Shown here piece after piece: positions 1 to 9,422 of a stretch of DNA of 64,000 nt. Numbering within the stretch: position 1 is the first letter of the stretch; every line of letters starts with the position of its first letter. The translations under genes and the position numbers were made by a program. Under the pieces are notes generated by a model. The model was not told the origin of the DNA, ran no database searches, and worked only from the letters and a program-made list of their open reading frames with translations. The stretch is from Chondrilla cf. caribensis (taxonomy: Eukaryota > Porifera > Demospongiae > Chondrillida > Chondrillidae), in NCBI GenBank assembly GCA_964020155.1, contig OZ026556.1, forward strand, positions 4,386,001 to 4,450,000. The letters run 5' to 3'.

Positions 1-230
1 CCTTCTGATAACAAACTTGATTCGTTTTGTCTTCGACCAAAATTCACTCGTCTGACACATAATAATGCATAATACTTTTGTATGTACATTCCAATATAAG
101 TGTAAATTGTGATCACTCAGGTGTTTTCACATTTTGTTAGTGGTGCCCAAGGGCTGTCCAGTGTTCATGCCAAACTCATCAACACAATTTTGAATGCATA
201 CACACTGTCCTGAGTGTGCTAAAGACCTCA

Positions 231-270
231 TGGTGACAAGTAAAAATGTCAAAATTTTTACTTGTCACCA
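231..270. repeat. Perfect 17-bp inverted repeat (hairpin)
   Basis: The left arm tggtgacaagtaaaaat (231-247) is exactly complementary to 254-270 across a 6-nt spacer. It lies inside AT-rich intergenic DNA between two copies of a diverged direct repeat. It could be a remnant of a foldback element. No gene function is implied. Confidence 0.75.
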
Positions 271-988
271 CGGCCTCTCCTGTGTGCATGTGATGCATCA
301 TAGCTCAAATATGGATGCATGGACACACTCCTGGAACTAGTACGGTCCTTCTGATAACAAAATTGGTATGTTTTATTGTGGATCAAAAATTCTCCCATGT
401 GTCCATATGGCACATATAATATTGCATATAGTTTTGTATGTACATTCCAATATAAGTGGAATACGCCTTCTGGTACCTCTGAATGTAGCTGGGGTTACGA
501 GTTATCTATGGAGATGGGAATTACTTCACAAGTTAGATCATGTCCCCAGCTAGGGTTGGCTAAAATATTAAGTTGATACACCAGTCTCTTCCCCATGAGC
601 TATGCAAGAAAGGTGCTTAGTGTTTTCTCTCCTATAAGCACCTCCACATGTAGTTAGAGTTAGGGACCACCTACGGAGATGAAAATTATTTCATAAATTA
701 GTTTACATCTATAGCTAGATACCCTTAAAATATCATGTTGACGATGTATTAGCTCTATGTGGTATGCCTGTTTTAAGTTGTAATGTACATAACCTATTAC
801 TTATTAATATACTTGTTGTTTCTTATGTAGGATAATCCAGTTATCATTGTATCTTGTGGAGTGTTACATTGGACCTCTCTGTGTCCTAGCACCTTATGGT
901 GTGCTTCACTTTAATAATATTGATTAATTGATCGATTGATATACGTAATAGTAATACGTAGCTTTAATAGCTAAGTTTTGTAAGCATT

Positions 989-1021
989 GCCTGAAGAAGC
1001 CCAAGAGGGCGAAACGTTGCA
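989..1021 (+). repeat. cctgaagaagcc...gaaacgttgca hairpin motif, copy 1
   Basis: A short GCCC/GGGC stem sits between cctgaaga and gaaacgttgc. A second copy lies at 57208-57241 inside an intron of the PIK3R5-like gene. Motifs of this shape recur at the ends of retroelement copies in many invertebrate genomes, and the core resembles a hammerhead ribozyme (CUGANGA...GAAA) with one extra base. Assignment to a retroelement is an inference. Confidence 0.45.
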
Positions 1022-2350
1022 ATTATTTGCCAACAAGTGACGTGCGTAATTGTCCAAATAAATAGACATCAATCTATTAAGGCTCAGCATGTCAACTAAC
1101 TTCTATCATAATAATACGTAGCTTATTAGTAGCTTTTGTTTACCATGCAATTTTTCGATTCAACTTTGTATTAATAATTATTTTTTATCTCATCATTTAC
1201 TACATACGTATTTGATGTAAGCCCCTCTATGCCTTGCCAGTTACGTCCGTTAACACCCTCTGTCGCGGCCATTTTGTAGCTGCGCCCGCCATTGATCACG
1301 TGATAGACGTCCCCGACTGTCCATCTATTGTGCAATTCATGGTGAAATGGTGGAACTGCGCGTACTTCTTACAAAATCGACCGGTACAGCTAGGGTCTAT
1401 GGGTACAGCATCCGGACATGCGTAACTTTGGAAATACTAACTTTCGACTTTCATGTAAGGTGATTGAATGATATTTAAATTATTGCTAGTCAAATTCGGT
1501 CGTATTCCAGCCCACAGATCTATAGATGTGAGAACAGAAGCTATATACGTAATAGTTTATAGCTACTTAGCTTAGTAGCTTTTGTTTACCATGCAATTTT
1601 CCAATACACCTTTGTATTAACAATTATTCATCTTATCATTTATTATGTACATATTTCATGTAACCCCTATATGCCTTGCCAGTTACTTCCATGATTTTTT
1701 TGCAGATTGTAAATCTACCCCTGTGCCTGAGCCTCATAGTTTTAAATCCATTATTGCACACATACATTGAGAGTAATTGTGTGTTTCCCGCTATTTTCAT
1801 TGTTACCAACATCTCCCAATAAGGTATGGTCTCTTGGAGTCAGACTGATTTCCACCACTTTGGAGGTAGGGTCTGACTCCGCAAGACTGAAAGGATTCCG
1901 TATGCACCATACAAGATGTGAAATATGTTGTTCTCAGCTGGCCTATCCTGAACACCACACTGTTGCTTGCCAACTCTGTCCTCCTGAACCAAGTATTGAA
2001 CGTAGCATTGATAGCATTCCTCTAACTAGTCCCTGACAGGTGTCTGTGACTAAATGAATGATTAACTAGGTTGGACATGCAATATATGTCTTTTTTAATG
2101 CGACTACAGTAGAACCTACCTGACATGAAATCCAATACATATTTATTTCATGTTCACTGGATTGTATCCTATCAAAATACATCACCATAGTAATATGTAC
2201 CGTACATGTGGTTGGTGTTAGGAGCTTCCAGACTTCTGCATGAATCAAACATTCCCGTGAGGTGGGTCCAACTGTGTTCTTACTTAGTCCACAGATATCC
2301 ATCACCCATGCAGTTGTGGTTAGCATTCAGGAACCTCCCCCACCCTCAAG

Positions 2351-2420
2351 TGGTACACATGCGCTTCACCGATGTGGCTTGTGTTATGCATTCTTCTTGT
2401 TACAACTGTTATCATGCAAA
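2351..2420 (+). promoter_or_regulatory. Relic of ancestral promoter/signal exon upstream of gene 1
   Basis: The string tggtacacatg...accgatgtgg, followed by an atgcattcttcttg block, matches the sequence just upstream of and including exon 1 of genes 3-5 (tggtacacatgac...accggatgtg, then atgcacttcctcg). Here the candidate start is out of frame by a one-base deletion, and no functional signal exon follows. The exon used by gene 1 lies 1.3 kb downstream. The relic interpretation is an inference from local similarity read by eye. Confidence 0.4.
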
Positions 2421-2788
2421 TGCTGTGTGAATACCCATACCTTCTCCACCCCCAATTCCGCATAGAATTGGTTCGCAGCAATGTTGACGCTATGTTGGTA
2501 TCCTAACCATGCATGTTGGCCTACATGCTGTATGCAGCAAGTCATACAAGATGTACACCCCCCTCTCAACGTGATGCCGCTGCTGCACTAGTACATATGG
2601 GAATGTCCTCTTATCCCCGTCTATCACCAATTGCAAAGGATTCCTGTATTGGAATGTGGTGTGGTGAAATGTCAATCACTATGCAGCATTAACCTACAGA
2701 GGCAATAAAACACGAGGTATTTATGTATGTGCCTCCATTTAGATTAATTGTAATCACTCCTTTATACAGTACGTACCGCTGTATGATC

Positions 2789-2792
<4 letters not shown>

Positions 2793-2840
<48 letters not shown>
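2793..2840. repeat. (TG)n microsatellite
   Basis: An uninterrupted TG dinucleotide tract of about 48 bp. Open frames running through it are low-complexity artefacts. Confidence 0.95.
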
Positions 2841-2848
<8 letters not shown>

Positions 2849-3638
2849 TGCGTGTGTTATTAAGTATTCTTTTGATATTGTAATCCCTATTAGAATGGAG
2901 AATGTAAGAAGGAATAAAAACTGTGTTTGAATCAATAGCAGCTGCTTCATTTCTGAATTCAGACCAGTTAGGACTCAGCACAATACTTATCAAATGATGC
3001 CCATAACCAGGTCTGGGATGAACTGCAGGAAGACCACAGGAATGTATGGCCCTCATGTGACATCTTGACCTACATCTGGATACAGTGCCTCCACATACAT
3101 GAACACTTCCCAACCTAAAACACTACAAGTATACCCTCTCACAGTGCATATGTTGAATTTGTACAACTCTGATAGGTTTGTTTTTATTTTGCAAAAGGTA
3201 AAAATGTGTATGATACACAATTTTGTGTAATACTAAAAAATCATAGTCCAACATTTGGGTTGTGATTGCATTCTTCCAGAGGTGTTGCAGCATCTCCTAA
3301 CCACAACAGACAGTCTTTACAGTCAGAGCAGTTGATTTGTAACTACCCAACAACCCACTTTCAGTGATTTCACCCCTCAGGCTGATAAAATGAACACAGT
3401 GAATGTAAGCATAATACAGAAGGCCAATGTTGTAAAAAGTAGGTTTTAAGCTTCATTTGGAGGTGTTCATTCATAATAGAGTACACATGCTAACCCAAGG
3501 ATGTGGGATGGGCATATGCATAATGTATTACACACACTATGTAAACTCAGATTCCTGGCCATTCCTCCCTACACACAGGAATTGCAGTAATTTTTGCAGG
3601 AGTTGTGTTTGTGGCAGGATCTGCACCTTGGCAGTGGC

Positions 3639-3687
3639 ATGTACAGTGTCTTTGTTCTCTGGTTACTGCTCACTAATGCTTCTACAG
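3639..3687 (+). CDS. Gene 1 exon 1 (signal peptide exon)
   Basis: This 49-bp exon encodes MYSVFVLWLLLTNAST plus the first base of a Gly codon and ends at a donor acag|gtttgt. The peptide is a short hydrophobic signal sequence with no other content. The same exon, one residue different, sits at 9374-9422 upstream of gene 2. The phase-1 junction fits the acceptor at 4203/4204 exactly and restores the reading frame of the large second exon. The exon is too short to be found by open-frame length; it is supported by conservation across five paralogs. Confidence 0.82.
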
Positions 3688-6600
3688 GTTTGTTTCTCCC
3701 TGTGATGTATTTAGGTTTATTTGTTGTAAAGCTTAGGGGAGATTAGGGACTAGGGATTTCTCGTTAAGGTGTACAAACAAACATATAGTGCATATATCTG
3801 TGGCTACATCCGTGACTACTGCTGCTAGTGTTGTCCGGGGTGTACGGTACAGCGTGACTTGTCTCTAGCTGTTATGGTGTTATGCACAGCGGTGATGAAA
3901 GGGGTACCTTTGAGTAACTCGCCTAGTACATTTCAGACTGAAAATAGATTCATTTTGCTGCATAAAGATTTAAAGGTATCTTGTCCCTACATACCTATCT
4001 CCCTTAGCCCACATGTACATACGTACTTTCACAACACATCATTTATGTACATGTGTACTAATGTGATATTCTTGTGTTGCATATGAATGAATGTAAGTCC
4101 TTCTACTGCCTCAACAACAAATACGACAACTATTTCCCAGGGACATGAGTATCATTTGTCGACTAATAGGTTGTTATACTGTCTCTACTACCTCTTTTCC
4201 TAGGAAGAAGTGCTGTTCCATCAGCTATGACCCTGTTATCATCTGTTGAACTGTCATATTCGAGTGGAACATCACCATCTGGACAATCCTTGTCTGTTGG
4301 ACCAACATTGTCTACTAACTCGTCATCATCGTATATCGAACCAACATTGTTTGCTAACTTGTCATCATCGTACATGGAACCAACATTGTCTGCTAACTTG
4401 TCATCATCGTACATCGAACCAACATTGTCTGCTAACACGTCATCATCGTACATCGAACCAACATTGTCTGCTAACTCGTCATCATCGTACATCGAACCAA
4501 CATTGTCTGCTAACTCGTCATCATCGTACATCGAACCAACATTGTCCGCTAACTCGTCATCATCGTACATCGAACCAACATTGTCTGCTAACTCGTCATC
4601 ATCGTACATCGAACCAACATTGTCTGCTAACTCGTCATCATCGTACATCGAACCAACATTGTCTGCTAACTCGTCATCATCGTACATCGAACCAACATTG
4701 TCTACTAACTCGTCATCATCGTACATCGAACCAACATTGTCTACTAACTCGTCATCATCGTACATCGAACCAACATTGTCTGCTAACTCGTCATCATCGT
4801 ACGTCGAACCAACATTGTTTGCTAACTCGTCATCATCGTACGTCGAACCAACATTGTTTGCTAACTCGTCATCATTGTACATCGAACCAACATTGTCCAC
4901 TAACTCGTCATCATCGTACGTCGAACCAACATTGTTTGCTAACTCGTCATCATCGTACATCGAACCAACATTGTTTGCTAACTCGTCATCATCGTACATC
5001 GAACCAACATTGTCCACTAACTCGTCATCATCGTACATCGAACCAACATTGTCTGCTAACTCGTCATTATCTGTTGAGATGTCATCGTCTGTTGAACGAA
5101 CATTGTCTGTTAAGCCATCATCATTGTCTTTATCTAGTGGAACATTAGCATCTGTTCAACCATCATTATCACTTGTCGGGCAGTCATCTGCTCTTGAGTC
5201 ACAATTTCTTAAGCCATCATTTTCTATTGAGCCATCATTTTCTATTGAGCCATCATTGTCTGTTGAGCCATCATTGTCTGTTGAGCCATCATTTTCTATT
5301 GAGCCATCATTGTCTGTTGAGCCATCATTTTCTATTGAGCCATCATTGTCTGTTGAGCCATCATTTTCTATTGAGCCATCGTCGACTGTTGAGCCATCAT
5401 TGTCTGTTGAGCCATCATTTTCTATTGAGCCATCGTCGTCTGTTGAGCCATCATTTTCTATTGAGCCATCGTCGTCTGTTGAGCCATCATTGTCTGTTGA
5501 GCCATCATCATCTGTGAAACTGACATTATCTGTTAATCAGTTATCATCCTTTCTGCTACCATCATCTGTTGAGATGGCATTATTGACATTATCGTCATCA
5601 TTGTCTGCCAGACCTCCATCATCTGTTGAACCATCATCATCTGTTGAACCATCATCATCTGTTGAGCCATTATCATCTGCCGAGTCTTTTTCACCTGTTG
5701 CTGTTTCACTGTCCAGCGGACTTTTTTCATCTTTTGTGCTGTCCTCCCCTGCTAAACCATCATTACCAGTTGGACCACCCTCATCTGTTGGACCATTATC
5801 TTCTGTCGGACCATCATCTGTTGGTTCAACATTGTCTGCCACGCTATCCTCAACTATTGGAGCATCATCATCTGTTGGGCCATCACCAGTCCCATCTTCA
5901 CTTCCCCAAACATCAGCGATACAGTCAGTCTCCATCACAACCAGCTCTTTGTCCACAACCTCAATGTATCCGGAAACATCTTCTGTACCATTGCTCACTA
6001 CCACTTCTTCAGCACTCACATCCTCTGTGCTGCCCATGACTCCATCATGTGGTCCAATCCCTGATTCCACACCACTATCTCAGCCAGTATGCCCTGGGAC
6101 CACTGCCACTAGCGGACTGAATGTGATTGTCCTCCAGTCTGAGGAATACCAGTTAAAGCACTTCACTGAAGTTACCGAGGAGCAATGCTTTACAGTTTGT
6201 TGCAGCGATGACGATTGCTATTCCTTCACCCGGTCTCTGACCTCCAACGAATGTTGGTTCCACAGAAAGCATCCACTAACAGCTGTCCAATCCAGCGAGC
6301 ACCACACCACATTCTACATGGTCAGGGACAGTCCCGGTCCTTATCTGGACACCTGGGTATACAGCGGAGAAGGATGTACATCTCTACCTAGCTACTCCAG
6401 CTATTCTTTGGATACGTGCATTCCATACAGAGGACTGGACTATCAGGAGCACTCCTATCAGGTGTTCCAATTGGACTGCTATACAGATTCCAGTTTCACA
6501 TTACGTCATTTGGTGTGGTACGAGGCACCTGGGTGTACTGTCCCCAGAAATCAGTGGTCGTTGCCAAATGTGAACGTCAGTGTGAATTCGAGTAGTTGCT

Positions 6601-7307
6601 ATGGAAACGTAAGGTTCTGGTCAGTAAAGGACCAACCTCGAGACATTCCAGTAGAAGCTGTCACCGAAGTGGACAGTTTCATCCCCACCTATGTCAACTA
6701 TGTGAAGTACAGCTCCTGTTCTTCAAGCAACGTCATCAGTCGAGTATCCTACAAGACAGGTGTCTGTTATAGTGAGGACGGAGACAGTTTCATGTACGAG
6801 CAGACTACCAGTAACCCATCATTTGGGTACCAGATGAAGGTTAGGTGGTGGAGTGGGACAAGAAGCTGTTCCGGAAGTCCCTCTCAAATGTTTGATGTTG
6901 TGTGGGGATGTCAAATGACGTCAGTACTCACTGGTGTCTTCTCGTTCACAGACAGTGCTCTGTTTGCAATTCCCGGGCAGTCTATATCAGTCACACCCAC
7001 TACTACATCAACCCCGCCCACATATCCGCCTCCATCTGCAGAAGACCAATCCTCCACTATCATTGCAGTCGGTGTGTCTGTGCCTATTGTAATCATTGTG
7101 GTTGTCGTGCTGGCAGTGGTAGCGATTGTTGCTATGGTGATGTTCAGAGGGAAGAAAGTGAAATCCATCAGATCACCTGACAACCTCACCAACTTTCCGG
7201 AGTGTAAATTGGACATGTTTGGCTATGGAGGGGAGCCCAATACGGTGACTATACGTAACCCCCTTAACACCCATGATGCTGGGAATATTGAGAGTGGTTG
7301 GAATTAG
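3639..7307 (+). CDS. Gene 1: short-form mucin-stalked receptor paralog
   Basis: Exons 3639-3687 and 4204-7307 (intron 516 bp, phase 1, acceptor ttttcctag) give 1050 residues. Order: signal peptide; a Ser-rich stalk with about 19 copies of a 13-residue SSSYIEPTLSANS-like repeat and then 6-residue PSFSIE/PSLSVE repeats; a conserved Ser/Thr linker; one membrane-proximal 14-Cys module; a TM helix (7056-7145); and a tail with NTVTIRNPLN. Unlike genes 2-5 it has no N-terminal module array, so the stalk follows the signal peptide directly. The C-terminal module and linker are almost identical in DNA to those of gene 2. It is probably a type I surface glycoprotein. I do not recognise the family. The ATG at 4227 is internal to exon 2 and is not the start. 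Confidence 0.85.
4309..5068 (+). repeat. 39-bp coding minisatellite, gene 1 stalk
   Basis: About 19 tandem copies of a 39-bp unit encode SSSYIEPTLSANS-type peptides. Third-position and a few replacement changes (I/V/M, S/F, A/T) separate the copies. The unit is a multiple of three, so copy-number change keeps the frame. The opposite strand is also open and would encode an acidic repeat; I treat that as a composition artefact. Confidence 0.95.
5211..5512 (+). repeat. 18-bp coding minisatellite, gene 1 stalk
   Basis: About 16 tandem copies of an 18-bp unit encode alternating PSFSIE and PSLSVE hexapeptides, with PSSSVE variants near the end. It forms the second half of the mucin-like stalk. The alternation suggests expansion by a 36-bp or larger dimer unit. 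Confidence 0.92.
6088..6990 (+). other. Membrane-proximal module of gene 1
   Basis: A single 14-Cys module: head with QC, VCC, DDC and EC cysteines, then FTLRHLVWYEAPGC and VRWWSGTRSC halves ending in FDVVWGC. The same module occupies the membrane-proximal position in all five paralogs and is distinct from the repeated ITWGC modules. It is followed by a Pro/Thr-rich 30-residue spacer and the TM helix. Confidence 0.85.
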
Positions 7308-9373
7308 TTGTGCATGGTTTGTAGTTACTTTAGTTTCCACTGAAAAGTGTGTAACTGACTGGAGGACATTGTCATTGTGTGTGAAATGGATTTTGTTTAG
7401 TACTGTTTATATGATTATCATTTTCATAGGTGTATGTACATGTGAACATTTTCCTTTAATATTATGTTAATTGTTGTTTGATATTAACATTAATTATTTA
7501 TAATTATTGTGTATGTACCATATTATGATATTATGTTGAATACAATGAATCTCATTTGATCACGAACTATCTAGCGACAACCACATGCCTAGCTGTCCAG
7601 GGTGGACTCCTACAAAGTAAAAGATTCTATATAATGCGTGGGTCGGGTCGCGAAACCAGACCCACTCCGCCATCATTTGAATGGTGGAGAAGCGCTAATT
7701 TTCACCACTAATGCAGAACGAGGACTCCCTTTCTCGGTTACCCAGCGAAATGTGATTAACGCGAGAATAGCGGTCTTACGTGTCTATTGCAAGCTAAATT
7801 CGAACCATAGATAATACAAGCGCACCGTTGTGTTTTATACGTAGTACTTATCTTTTTGTCCAACGACCATACCTATTTGCGCAATACTCCGGAAACAGTC
7901 CGGTTACTCCCGTATTTTCCTTCACGCCATGGTATCGGGCGCTTTCCTGTCAAAATTAGTCAATATCAATAGAAGCTGTTCGTGAGGCAGACAAGCTCCT
8001 AATCTTCTCCTTCCGACGTTGGTATGGTAACCAGTGAAGCTAGTCAAGCAGTACGGTTTTATTCTGAGTCCCAGTTGTGTGAGGAACAACATCTAGGCAT
8101 TTATCATTCACTCCCACTCAGGTTTGCATGCACTGCACAATGTGTGAAATATTTGATACGCTGTTCTCGGCTTGTCTATTGTGAATACCATACTGTTACA
8201 TGCCAGCACCGTGCTACTCAACATGGTATTGAATGTGATCTGTTGATATCATTCCCGTAACTATTCACTGACAGGTGTTGATGCATCAATGCTGTATCTA
8301 CATTGTGGTATCTGTTGTAGAATACTCAATTATACATGCAATATTCTTTTTTTTAATGACTGCAGTAGAACCTACTCCATGTGAAATTCAAGTGACTTCG
8401 TGTTTATTCACATGATATTAGAATTTAATCTGGTCAGAATATTGAATTGCCGTAGCTGCAATATGTATGGTTGATGACAGGAGCTGATGTTTGCACAAAC
8501 CAAACTACCATCTTAAGTGGGTCAGATGTACTCAAAAGAACAGACAGTGCTCAGGGGGGAATTCCTAAATAATAAATCTTAACCCAACCAAAACCCTGAA
8601 ACCAATTGGTACAATGTTAACAAACATCCTTTAGCTGGAAGTCCGTTCTTTTTAATAGACCAAATCGGTCCAACTGTAAGTCTTATTTGGCAGCTATTCC
8701 ACCAGTCAGTTTGAAATAGCGGGAACCACCCTGCAGTGGTACACATGCGCTACACCGGATGTGGAATGTGTCATGCATTCTTCTTGTTACAACTGTTACA
8801 ATCCAAGTGCTTCCACCTCCAAAGTTTCACGTGGTTTGTGGCAATGTGGCCACTATGTTGGTATCCTACAATAAGGATGTCTGCTGTCCTATATCCTGCA
8901 TGCAATGGTACAGGATGCATTTGTGTTCTTTGCTTCAGGTGATGTTCCCACACTAGTACAAATGGTGGATATGCACTAGTAACTGTGCATCACAGATGAA
9001 AGCTATTTCGAAGGATGCAGGACTTGCGAAATTTTCCTACAACAATAATCAGTGCTATGGAGTATTGTTCTACAAATTCTGAAGTAATGGAACACGAAAT
9101 GCATTAATGTATGTGTTTACACTGTATCATAATGACAACATTGCAAGAAGATTTACAAGAGGTTTTCAAATAAACTTACATTTAGAGGTGTTGATGCTTA
9201 ATAGGGTACACATGGTGAGCCCAGGATGTTAAAATGTGGGATTGTCATATTATGCCTTTACTATATATACACTATGTAAACTCAGATTCCTGGCCATTCC
9301 TCCCTACACACAGGAATTGTAGTTATTTTTTGCAGTAGTCGTGTTGTGGCAGGATCTGCACCTTGGCAGTGGC
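7308..9373. other. Intergenic region between genes 1 and 2
   Basis: The stretch contains the gene 1 3' UTR (no good AATAAA seen) and unique sequence to about 7.95 kb with a GTGGGTC...GACCCAC inverted repeat near 7639-7666. From there to 9.37 kb it is a diverged copy of the block upstream of gene 1, including the relic promoter-like block at 8737-8810 and near-identical sequence around exon 1. No gene was recognised; short open frames here are not conserved. Confidence 0.6.
8737..8810 (+). promoter_or_regulatory. Relic of ancestral promoter/signal exon upstream of gene 2
   Basis: A paralogous copy of the block at 2351-2420: tggtacacatg, accggatgtgg, then catgcattcttcttg. It aligns by eye with the 5' region and signal exon of genes 3-5 but carries a one-base deletion after the candidate ATG. 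The exon that fits gene 2 lies 0.6 kb downstream at 9374. Confidence 0.4.
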
Positions 9374-9422
9374 ATGTACAGTGTCTTTGTTCTCTGGTTA
9401 CTGCTCGCTAATGCTTCTACAG
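9374..9422 (+). CDS. Gene 2 exon 1 (signal peptide exon)
   Basis: Encodes MYSVFVLWLLLANAST plus one base and ends at the donor acag|gtttgt. The flanking sequence for more than 100 bp on both sides is nearly identical to gene 1 exon 1. Joining phase 1 to the acceptor at 10168/10169 (gtag|gtgaagc) gives Gly-Glu-Ala-Ala-Cys, the mature N-terminus shared by genes 2-5. Confidence 0.85.

Larger units (their letters stand above)
1..3638. other. Intergenic region upstream of gene 1
   Basis: No convincing gene. The stretch holds a diverged direct duplication (about 1-112 against 346-462, both starting ccttctgataacaaa), a hairpin at 231-270, a cctgaagaagcc...gaaacgttgca motif at 989-1021, and a GT tract at 2793-2840. 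From about 1.7 kb on it resembles the block upstream of gene 2 (about 7.95-9.4 kb), so this part was duplicated together with the gene. Short open frames here, such as a Cys-rich 89-codon frame at 1767-2036, are not conserved as reading frames in the paralogous block. Confidence 0.6.

Noticed and set aside
1767..2036. Cys-rich 89-codon frame upstream of gene 1
   Set aside because: The paralogous sequence near 8024-8260 is similar in DNA but does not keep the frame or the cysteines.
4163..5038. Antisense 291-codon open frame encoding an acidic MYDDDELADNVGS-like repeat
   Set aside because: It is the exact shadow of the gene 1 stalk minisatellite. Similar acidic minus-strand frames appear opposite the stalks of genes 2-5 and follow from TCA/TCG codon use, not selection.
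4309..5512. CRISPR-like regular repeats
   Set aside because: Units are contiguous with no spacers, and they encode the stalk in frame in an intron-containing animal gene.
7639..7666. GTGGGTC...GACCCAC stem as a tRNA or SINE
   Set aside because: No cloverleaf or A/B box arrangement could be traced around it.
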